Shown: one piece after another, positions 9,802 to 17,600 of the stretch
Numbering within the stretch: position 1 is the stretch's first letter
Layout of the letters: the number at the start of each line of letters is the position of its first letter
Assembly (NCBI RefSeq): GCF_013393905.1
Contig: NZ_CP040274.1
Location: 272,426-336,425, forward strand
Direction: 5' to 3'
Length of the DNA stretch: 64,000 nucleotides
Origin: Nostoc sp. C052
GTDB lineage: Bacteria > Cyanobacteriota > Cyanobacteriia > Cyanobacteriales > Nostocaceae
Program-made: the position numbers and the translations under genes
The notes under the pieces: model-generated
Databases searched by the model: none
Seen by the model: only the letters and a program-made list of their open reading frames with translations
What the model was told of the DNA's origin: nothing

Positions 9802-10086
9802 TTATTCAAAAACTCCTGCTCTTTCAATAATAAACCATTCATGATATAAAACTGCTAAAAAAAATTCCTCTCCCTTCAAGCGATCGCATACCGCCATAAA
9901 TCCAGAGAAAAAAGGATCATCTTCATAGGTAGTATCAGACAGAAAAACAGTTACACAGTTGTTATCCATACTCCAGATACACCGGATTATGGTGATATTA
10001 GGATGATGTGATTTATCTACAGGTAATAATATCGGGCATCCTTGAACTGACAAAAATTCTGGCTGTTCATCAGATTCCTCGCCCCG
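9802..10086 (-). pseudogene. 3' part of a small gene apparently split by the IscB element
   Basis: The frame encodes a conserved-looking C-terminal portion (about 95 codons, ending at 9802) with a hydrophobic, Trp-containing core; no known domain was recognised. It can start at ATG 10053, but the same frame stays open upstream to the right end of the IscB element (10087), reading GEESDEQPEFLSVQGC. The missing 5' part seems to lie on the far side of the element at 11671-11787. Joining the two at the shared CA of the element borders gives one frame of about 131 codons. If so, the native gene is broken, though the 83-codon part could still be translated. Confidence 0.55.
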
Positions 10087-10092
10087 TGGAAA

Positions 10093-10139
10093 CCCCTTTC
10101 TTTAGATATGGGGGTAAGGGGCAGGCGATTTTAATCGCC
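10093..10139 (-). repeat. Two hairpins at the right end of the IscB element
   Basis: Two inverted repeats follow the iscB stop codon. GGCGATT/AATCGCC (10124-10139) is a near-perfect palindrome, and CCCCTT/AAGGGG (10093-10098 and 10116-10121) forms a stem over a 17-base loop. Subterminal hairpins are typical ends of IS200/IS605-type elements and may also terminate the iscB transcript. Confidence 0.55.
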
Positions 10140-10156
10140 GTGTAACTTAACTTATT

Positions 10157-11440
10157 TCAAAACGCATAACTATACCCGTCCTTTTTGTGAATGGCTAAAC
10201 AATATTTATGGCTAATGCCTTGAATTAACCCGTTCTTGGTAGAAATATTAAAACTGCCAGTACTTCTAACTGCTACTCTCCCAATATATTCACCAACTTT
10301 TTTTCCCGTGGTGACAATAGCTTTGATAATGTCTCCAGTTTGGAAACCTTTGACAAACTTAAATCTAGGTACATAACGAGACGGAAAGCCGTATTTATCA
10401 GTACGGCACGATTGTCTAGAACCATGCCCATTAGATGTAATGAATAGTGGCTTAACTCCTTTTATATTTAAAATTGGAGTTGAAACACCCACTGCTGCCG
10501 CATCAATCCAGTGTGATTTCTCTAAATTTTGTTGGCTACGATTAAATTTAGTTAAACCTCCTGAGCCTGTTTCTACTGATAAGCCTGTTCCTTTTAAAAC
10601 CTCCAGTAATGCAAATCTAGTCGTATTAACTGCTGCTGCATCTGCTAATGGTCTTTTAGCTTGTTTCAAGATTTTCTCTAACCTAGCGGGATCTTTCTTG
10701 AGGAAGTCTTTAATGTCTTTTGTGCCTTTTTTGATGTTACATCTTCCACAACTCAAAGTTAAATTTGTAATTGAATTAGAACCCCCGTTCGACTTTGGCT
10801 GAATGTGTTCAACCTGAAATGGAACATCCTTCACACCACAATAAGCACATTCTCTGTTCCACTTCTCAAGCAAATATTCACGAGTCTCAAAACCTTGTAG
10901 AGTCCCTTGTTGGTATTCTTTGCCCTGAATATTGGGATCGCGCATTAGTTGCATATCAAAGCGAACTAGTTCTTGGCTAATTGCTGTTATGGGTGCAAAT
11001 CTCCGCAATCTATCAACCCAGGTTTTAATATTCTCTACACGACTTTGCAAACTGGGTGCAAGCCATCCTTGTGGGCGGGTTCTGTTTAAAAAACGTGGTT
11101 TACGATATCTGGTTTTCCTTGCTCGTCTACTCCGCCTTAATTGTCGCCTAGATGTTAAAGCATCTCTAATTGCAAAACCACGATGCTTTAGTTCGGCTGC
11201 AAATACAACCTCGCCAGTAGCGTCGTTGACTAATGCAAGTCCTGTCACCCTTGCACCGGGATCTAGTTTTAATCTCAGAGATGATACGGAAACTTCAGCG
11301 CTTGATTTACGGAGGATCAAGGTGAATGGAAATTGCCTGTAAATTGCTGCTTTTTTGTTTCTTAGTAATTGCCTCGCTTGTGCTGGGTGAATTGGATTAA
11401 GTGGTCTTTTTTCTGAGTCAATTAAAAACACTTTGGACAT
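10157..11440 (-). CDS. iscB: IscB RNA-guided nuclease (RuvC/HNH)
   Basis: The 427-residue protein has the complete IscB architecture. It has an N-terminal PLMP domain (RPLNPIHPAQARQLL, 12-26), RuvC-I with Asp60 (LKLDPGARVTGLALV), an Arg-rich bridge helix (98-116), RuvC-II with Glu157 in ISQELVRFD, and an HNH domain at about 195-245 with two CxxC-type pairs (CAYCG, CGRC) and the EH catalytic pair at 211-212. RuvC-III has HWIDAAAVG with His310 and Asp313. IscB is the ancestor of Cas9 and cuts DNA under guidance of an omega RNA encoded just upstream. All catalytic residues are present, so the enzyme should be active. The ATG at 11440 follows a strong AGGAGGGG ribosome site. Confidence 0.95.
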   Translation of the reverse strand: MSKVFLIDSEKRPLNPIHPAQARQLLRNKKAAIYRQFPFTLILRKSSAEVSVSSLRLKLDPGARVTGLALVNDATGEVVFAAELKHRGFAIRDALTSRRQLRRSRRARKTRYRKPRFLNRTRPQGWLAPSLQSRVENIKTWVDRLRRFAPITAISQELVRFDMQLMRDPNIQGKEYQQGTLQGFETREYLLEKWNRECAYCGVKDVPFQVEHIQPKSNGGSNSITNLTLSCGRCNIKKGTKDIKDFLKKDPARLEKILKQAKRPLADAAAVNTTRFALLEVLKGTGLSVETGSGGLTKFNRSQQNLEKSHWIDAAAVGVSTPILNIKGVKPLFITSNGHGSRQSCRTDKYGFPSRYVPRFKFVKGFQTGDIIKAIVTTGKKVGEYIGRVAVRSTGSFNISTKNGLIQGISHKYCLAIHKKDGYSYAF

Positions 11441-11670
11441 TTCTGCCCCTCCTTGCGGGTAATGTTAGCTTCGCCAAAGTTATCGGTCGGTACTATCCAA
11501 ATTGCACTTCCTTAACCCTGTTACAGATGTTTAACAATTTGGTTTTAGAGCAGGAAACTAGCTACGCATCCCCTGGTAAGTTCTTGAACACTTGCCGATA
11601 ACATAGTTAGTTGAACTTAGGCTGGTCAGATTCAGGTTTTTTCAAGCCCCCGATTTATCGGTGGGGTTTC
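11441..11670 (-). ncRNA. Presumed omega RNA of the IscB element
   Basis: In IscB loci the guide scaffold RNA is encoded directly upstream of iscB, with the guide at its 5' end next to the element border. Here the 230 bp between the border and the iscB start contain no gene of their own and show secondary structure, for example the hairpin CCCCCGAT/ATCGGTGGGG at 11647-11666. The guide would be read from sequence beyond 11670, that is, from the interrupted gene. The exact ends were not determined. Confidence 0.5.
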
Positions 11671-11787
11671 TGACATCTGAGAACTGATTCCCAATCTTCT
11701 GGCCCCTTCATGTTTCTCAATAATTCTATCCCATCTAACTGCCTTAATTTTTTCTAGGCTTTCTGCTGATAAGTCTGATAATTTCAT
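11671..11787 (-). pseudogene. 5' part of the small gene split by the IscB element
   Basis: From the ATG at 11787 a frame of 39 codons runs to the left border of the IscB element. It starts MKLSDLSAESLEKIKAVRW and continues with a charged helical segment (DRIIEKHEGARRLG). Reading on into the element gives only about 16 further codons of element DNA before a stop. In the same orientation and frame, the sequence beyond the other border (10086 downward) continues as an open frame. No family was recognised. See the 3' part at 9802-10086. Confidence 0.5.
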
Positions 11788-11948
11788 AGCTTGTATCTCA
11801 TGAAGTCTGTTTTAATAGCTAATATACATAAATCAGATTATCATCTCTTTATTCTAGTGGATTGCAGAGATATTTAGTATATGCAATACTGAGCTTTAGT
11901 AAAAATCTTAACCTGAAAATAGAATGATTGTTATGAAAGTTAAATATT

Positions 11949-12800
11949 ATGATTGACCACGACCGCCTTTTCAAAGAATTATTATCTACGTTTTTTATTG
12001 ATTTCCTTGATTTGTTTCTACCTCAAGTAGCCAGCCAAATAGATCGTAATTCTATCCAGCTTTTACCGCAGGAAGTATTTAATGATGTCACTTCTGGCGA
12101 AAAGAAGGAAATTGATTTACTGGCGCAGGTGCGTTATCAACAGCAAGATACTTGTTTTCTAATTCATGTTGAAAACCAGTCTTACACTGAAACAGCCTTT
12201 GCAAAGCGGATGTTTAAATATTTTGCGCGCCTACATGAAAAGTATGATTTACCGATTTACCCAGTTGTAATTTTTTCTTTTGATGAACCCAAACGCGCCG
12301 AACCCCAAAATTATCGCGTCACCTTTGGAGATTTAAAAGTGCTGGAATTTCAGTTTGTAGCAATCCAGTTGAATCGTTTAAGTTGGCGCGATTTTCTTAC
12401 GCAGCCAAATCCGGTGGCGGCAGCATTAATGTCAAAGATGAATATTTCCAAGCAAGAACGTCCACAGGTGAAGGCGGAATGTTTGCGGCTGCTGGCGACC
12501 TTAAAATTAGACCCAGCAAGGATGCAACTAATTTCTGGCTTCGTTGATACGTATTTGAGGCTCGACGATACTGAGAAACAGGTCTTTCAAGCGGCAATCA
12601 GTACAATGGGATTAGATGAACAGGAGGAAATTATGGAGATTGTTACAAGTTGGCAACAGGAAGGCGCTCAAAAAACAAGAGAAGAGATTGCATTAAATTT
12701 ACTCAAAAGAGGAATGATTGTCCAAGAAATCTCACAAGTCACGGGTTTAAGTCTTGAACAAGTTCAGCAGTTACAAGCTCTTCTTTCTCAAGAAAATTAA
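11949..12800 (+). CDS. Rpn/YhgA-like PD-(D/E)XK nuclease family protein
   Basis: The 283-residue product begins DHDRLFKELL and FFIDFLDLFLP, the typical opening of the Rpn (recombination-promoting nuclease, formerly YhgA-like transposase) family abundant in cyanobacteria. The nuclease core has EIDLLAQVRY near 55-64 and the beta strand CFLIHVENQSY near 70-80, where the ExQ corresponds to the E-x-K/Q of the PD-(D/E)XK fold. A C-terminal helical region (about 215-283) with REEIALNLLKRGM and a short HTH-like VQEISQVTGLSLEQV is also common in the family. These proteins promote RecA-independent DNA exchange in Escherichia coli; here the role is unproven. ATG 11949. Confidence 0.8.
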   Translation: MIDHDRLFKELLSTFFIDFLDLFLPQVASQIDRNSIQLLPQEVFNDVTSGEKKEIDLLAQVRYQQQDTCFLIHVENQSYTETAFAKRMFKYFARLHEKYDLPIYPVVIFSFDEPKRAEPQNYRVTFGDLKVLEFQFVAIQLNRLSWRDFLTQPNPVAAALMSKMNISKQERPQVKAECLRLLATLKLDPARMQLISGFVDTYLRLDDTEKQVFQAAISTMGLDEQEEIMEIVTSWQQEGAQKTREEIALNLLKRGMIVQEISQVTGLSLEQVQQLQALLSQEN

Positions 12801-12972
12801 TGTCAGTTGTACAGATGGGTGAACAAGATTTTGAGTGCGATTACCCTGACAACGAATCGCACCCAAAATCTTATTCAAACCACAACAGAATTAACAGACT
12901 CTTTATAGGAAAAACCCCAGTAAGGGCAAAAACGAATTTTAACAGACTTAATCGGTTCATTACAGCACAAAG

Positions 12973-13779
12973 TTACTCTTCCTCCTCCTCGTCATATTCA
13001 TAATCCGCATAGTCTTGACCGTGTTTTTCGTACCACAAACGTTCTTCTTCTTGAGCTGCCTCTCGCTGTATCCTTCTCCGTTCTGCCATCTCTGCTTCTA
13101 GGCGTTCTTGCTCTAATTTCTCCTTCTCAATTCTTCCTTTCAAAAGCCTTTCTCGCTCTTGGGTTTCTTGCTCTACCCTCTCCCTCTCAAGTCTGATTAA
13201 TCGCTGCTCAACTCGTCCACAGTAAAAATCTAATGCTTTACCAGTCGCGGCTCCGGTAACTGTACCACCCACTAGAAATATGAGTCCGGTTTTCCAGCCT
13301 TCAATCGGGCCACCACTCCATTGCAAACTTTTTTGATTGAACCACACCAGCACAGAGAAGACAGAAATTCCAACTACCGTATTGATCAGCGCAAAAATTC
13401 TCGGTGTCATCTCAGTCTGTCGCAGGATCAGCCACTGTCCCAGGCAAAGTATTGCACCAAAAATCACCGTAGCGATCCCGCTCATGACCAAATGATCTGG
13501 ATATCTGAACGGATCTAGCGCCATATTAATAATTAATGGTATAAATATCAGCGCACAGAGCAAAAAGCCTATTAATAAGCCAACAACGCTTATCAAGCTC
13601 CAGTAGCGACCGAGATAACCGAGGCGGAATTCCAATATCCACTCTTGTACGGGGAGCATTGTAATGTAAAACGCGATTCCTGCACTGACGTAATCGAGCA
13701 TTGGCAGTTGTTTTACCTTTATATTTAGCGTATTTGGCATAGCCGTGCCAAAGCGGACAAGAGCGTCAATGACCTTCAT
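12973..13779 (-). CDS. Membrane protein with charged C-terminal coiled coil
   Basis: The 268-residue protein has about five hydrophobic helices (roughly residues 30-50, 58-85, 97-115, 127-146 and 163-180). A long, highly charged Glu/Arg-rich coiled coil follows (about 190-250) and ends in an acidic tail DYEYDEEEEE. No family was recognised. The membrane part would anchor a cytoplasmic rod, as in scaffolding proteins, but that is inference from shape only. It is the last of a minus-strand group with the TPR protein and the giant gene upstream, with gaps of 85 and 45 bp. Confidence 0.6.
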   Translation of the reverse strand: MKVIDALVRFGTAMPNTLNIKVKQLPMLDYVSAGIAFYITMLPVQEWILEFRLGYLGRYWSLISVVGLLIGFLLCALIFIPLIINMALDPFRYPDHLVMSGIATVIFGAILCLGQWLILRQTEMTPRIFALINTVVGISVFSVLVWFNQKSLQWSGGPIEGWKTGLIFLVGGTVTGAATGKALDFYCGRVEQRLIRLERERVEQETQERERLLKGRIEKEKLEQERLEAEMAERRRIQREAAQEEERLWYEKHGQDYADYEYDEEEEE

Positions 13780-13864
13780 TATCAGGATAATCCTTATCTA
13801 ATAAGGCTTTTAAGCTTATCCCGGTTTTCAGTTCGCCTGTTGGCCTGTTACTCAAGCCCCATTC

Positions 13865-14563
13865 TCATAAAACCGCTTCAAAACCTCTAGTAAAAATACA
13901 GTACGTTATATTTCCTTGGGCTTCATACAAATCGAAAGCACGAAACAAATCTTTTTGGGCTGACTCCTTATCGCCTAAATGAAACCTTACTGTTCCTCTA
14001 CCGCAATAAGCTTCTGGGCAATCAGGATTGAGAAGCAATGCTTTCTCTAACTCTGCAAGTGATCCTGGCAATTCTCCCAATAAAAAATGGATATTTGCTT
14101 TGTTTATGTAAGCTTCGATGCGGTTAGGGTCAAGTGATATTACTTTGCCAAAATCCTCCATTGCCGCTTGAAAATCACCAAGATAATTTTTATAGATTTC
14201 AGCCCGATTTAGATAAGCCTCAATGAAATTTGAATTAAGTACAATCGCCTGATTATAGTCCTCAACAACTTTAGGAAATTCTGATTTATGACAGATTTTT
14301 AATCGAGCCAAGCCCCTGTTATTATACCCTTCCGCTAAATTTGGGTTCATCGCTAATGCACTATTGAACATTTGAATCGCACCTTCGTACTTGCCAATTT
14401 GAAACTGAATCATTCCTATGGTATTGTGGACTTCAGCGTAATTAGGATTAAATAGTAATGCTTGCTCAAAACATTGAATTACCGCCTCTATGTTCCCAGC
14501 TTTGAGATATTCTAAACCTTGATTATAAAAAACTTGTGCTTCTGATAAATTAATTATTTTCAT
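13865..14563 (-). CDS. Tetratricopeptide repeat protein
   Basis: The 232 residues consist almost entirely of TPR units of 34 residues with the usual Trp/Leu-Gly-Tyr-Ala-Phe-Ala-Pro pattern. Examples are LEYLKAGNIEAVIQCFEQALLFNP near 16-39, AEGYNNRGLARL near 76-87, and AEIYKNYLGDFQAAMEDFGKVISLDP near 121-146. About six repeats can be counted. TPR arrays bind peptides and assemble complexes, and there is no signal peptide. It begins 45 bp downstream of the stop of the 1729-residue gene on the same strand, so it may be cotranscribed and interact with that protein or the membrane coiled-coil protein after it. Confidence 0.85.
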   Translation of the reverse strand: MKIINLSEAQVFYNQGLEYLKAGNIEAVIQCFEQALLFNPNYAEVHNTIGMIQFQIGKYEGAIQMFNSALAMNPNLAEGYNNRGLARLKICHKSEFPKVVEDYNQAIVLNSNFIEAYLNRAEIYKNYLGDFQAAMEDFGKVISLDPNRIEAYINKANIHFLLGELPGSLAELEKALLLNPDCPEAYCGRGTVRFHLGDKESAQKDLFRAFDLYEAQGNITYCIFTRGFEAVL

Positions 14564-14608
14564 AACTCATTTATAATTTATTAGATTACTAGTGAAATTT
14601 ATCAAAAT

Positions 14609-17600
14609 TTAGCTCTGTAATTCTACATCCTGCTCTTTCTTTTGAGCCAAAGCTTTATCTACCTGAGTATTCGCATTCTCGAAAGTTTGTAACACTTCTG
14701 AAGTTACTTTGTTAATTTGCACTTTGCCTGCTTCTAGGCTCAAAATTACATCACCGTTTTTGTGGGCTAAAGCTAAATTTTTGGTTTGGGCATTGAAGCT
14801 CAAATCGTAAGTTTTTCCATTGACGAACGTAAAACCGTCAGGTGCAGGTTGCCCCCAGACCATACCCACCTTCTGAGCAATTTGTGTGAGTCGGCTAACT
14901 GCTTCTAAGTCTTGCTTATCCTTGGACATTGCCGCTGTTGCTTGGGGTGATAGCTGTCCACTAGTCTTAAAAGAATTGGCGACTTCTACAATCCCTTGCT
15001 TGTAGGCTTCCGGCTTGCCTAGTTTATCAACAGCACTGTACCACTGTCTCAAGTCATCAATAGTTACGGATGAATTTTGAACTTCTTGGGTGGATGTCAC
15101 TTGGCTTTGTGCTTGGGAGAATGGCACTATTTTTCCATCTATATAATCCCCAAGCGGCTTGATATGCAGCCCCCACACCTGTTGCTTACCAGTAAATAAT
15201 TCACTCAGTGCTTTGGCAGAATGCTTCTCCATCTGCGCCCATTCCTGTTGATAGTGAGGGTCGGCGATCATTTGTTGTGAGATTTGGTATTGTTTTCCTA
15301 CGTAAAAAGCAACTTGTTTGCCGGAGCCTGTGGCTAGAGCAATATCCCCCTCCTTAAATCCATACTGTTTGTAAGGCTCATAAGCTCTAGTAGTGTGAGT
15401 TCTGCCATATCCGCGCATGGCATCAATGCAAGTATTTACAGGTAGTGGGTTCGGCTCACCATGCATCATTAAAGGGTAGTTCATGGGAATTGGTTTACCT
15501 TTGATGGCTCTTGGGGCGACATTTTGAATATCCTGGGGTGGAGTGGAATATCGGCTTTGCTCCTTCTGGGATTGTGCTGTTTGTTCTGGTGGTTTCAAAA
15601 ACTGCGGTCGTGTGGCAAGGGAGCTAACCTTTTGCTGATACTCAAGAGTAGACTCAATAATTCCCCCGAATTTCTTGGTCATGCTCGACAAAGTTTTGGC
15701 AGGAATGGAGCTATCAACCAAGTTAAAGACCGTTAAACCTTTTTTAGTTTCCCTGATAACATCTTCTGTTGGTACTTGCTCCCATTCAACTTTTTGAGCA
15801 GTTAACCATTTAGTCACAGTATCAGCTTTCTGGTTGTCAACAGCCAAGCCCATAACTCCAAATTTTTTGTTTGATTCTGTAGAAAATAAGAAAGTAGGAC
15901 GCTCTTTAATATGATGTAGAATTGGCTCACTACTATCAATCATCTGCTGTTGTTGAGGGTTAACTGATTGAGTCCCAAAAGCCTGAAATTCCTTCGTCCA
16001 TTTCTGCGGATATTCAACGGTATAAGGGTCAATTTGAGCGCAAATAACAGAAAAATTACTTTCAATAATAGTGGGTGCGGGTGTAAGTTGTCCGGTTTTG
16101 AGCAATCCAAGCTGTCTGAGCGCGTCTTTGTCTTTCTTAAAATGTAATACCCCCAAGGGTTCACCATTGAGAAATACTGCATCTCTAGTTTTTAAAGGTG
16201 GCGTTTCGATAGTCAGTTTTCGGTAATCTCGATCCGAGAATGACTGACCAGAAAAATCATAAAAGTTGATTTTATTGATTTTGAGGAGATTACCATTTGG
16301 GGACTCACCCAGCACAAAAGCTTGATCTCCAGCTTCAGAGATAGAAGTAAGTTTCAACTTCAGGGGATTACCATTTTTTAGGTAATCAACTTGTTTTAAC
16401 TGCTGGATAGAATCACTGTCTAACTCACCCAGAGTCAAAGCATCAAGTTTGATTTTTACTGTTTTATCAGGAATCGGCACAGTGCCAAATTCTAAGTTTA
16501 CGGGTTCGGCGTTAAAAACAAGTCCTGCATAAGAGAAGTTCTTGAGTTCGCGGATAGTAATTTCAACCGGCTCGTTTCCTGGCAGTCCAATAGTTGCTGA
16601 TGCTGTGGCAGGTTCTACCCCAACCATACAAGAGAGCGCTTTCGTACCAATGGGAAGCTGTGCGGTTCTGGTTTCGAGCATGGCGAATTCCTTATATTCG
16701 CCATCAGCATCCTGTACAAATAACAATCTGGAAACATGGCGCTCATGCCTAACTGGGTGGTGGCTAGCCCTAATTTCTATCGGGTGCTTTTCGTCTGGGT
16801 TCCACTTTCTACCCAAAAATTGATTCGCTTCATTATTCAGTGTGACTAACTTTGGTTCGGTAAATTGCAGTTGCTCCAGGCGGGAGATAATTTCATTGGG
16901 GAAAGCAGCAAAGGCGAAGTTAGAAACTTTTTTAGCGATCGCTTGGGGGTTTGCATTTTCTTTTCTTGCAACTTCGAGTTCATCCTGGCGGGATGCACAG
17001 ATGTTCCAAGCAGCGGCGGCGGATGCAAGTTTTTCTGACTCTGGGATAGAAGCGTAAAATGCGAGAGCCGCCTCTTGTGCCTTGTCGAAAAGTAATTTAG
17101 TTTGGCTTCTAGTAAGTTCTGGTTTTAGTTCTAGGAGTTTAGCTCCCTGCATGGTCATCCCCGCCTTGAGATTGTAAGGAACTTGCGATTGTTGGCTAAC
17201 TGTCCCCAGGTTGCGGTAAGCAGGTTTTCCATCTTTGCCAACCTCGCCATCTATCTGTGCAACTGCTAGTAATTTATGCGGGCGTTCACTGTTTGTGAAT
17301 TTAATCTCATCTAGGCGAATATTAAGTGTCTGGGCTTTCCAGATTAGGGGATGCCCGTAGCGGGTGAGATTGGTAATTTCGAGTTGCGTTCCTGAATCCG
17401 TTTGAATAATTGCGCTAGGGCCAGACTCTGTTTCTCGCCGTCTTGAGGCACGAACCGCAGCATTGAACTTCAGATCAAATTCGTATTTGGCAGCGATCGC
17501 TGCAAATTTCTGCTGTGGTGTAAATTCTACTCCTTTGAACAAATCTTTAAACTGGACGATGGGGCGCGATTCTAACTGTGATTCTTGGAAATATTTATTG

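Larger units (their letters stand above)
10087..11670 (-). mobile_element. IscB element (IS200/IS605-like derivative without TnpA)
   Basis: A unit of about 1.58 kb holding iscB, an upstream non-coding stretch of about 230 bp and a downstream hairpin-rich end. Both borders carry a short inverted GAAACCCC (plus strand 10089-10096, minus strand 11670-11663). The flanks carry the two halves of one small gene, which helps to place the ends. No TnpA transposase is present, so movement would need one supplied from elsewhere. Borders are inferred. Confidence 0.6.

Noticed and set aside
11401..11601. 66-codon plus-strand frame at the 5' end of iscB
   Set aside because: It is antisense to the iscB start and to the presumed omega RNA and has no family resemblance.
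12800..13003. 67-codon plus-strand frame overlapping the Rpn-like stop codon
   Set aside because: No recognisable content; its last part is antisense to the end of the membrane coiled-coil gene and its Ser run is the complement of that gene's Glu run.
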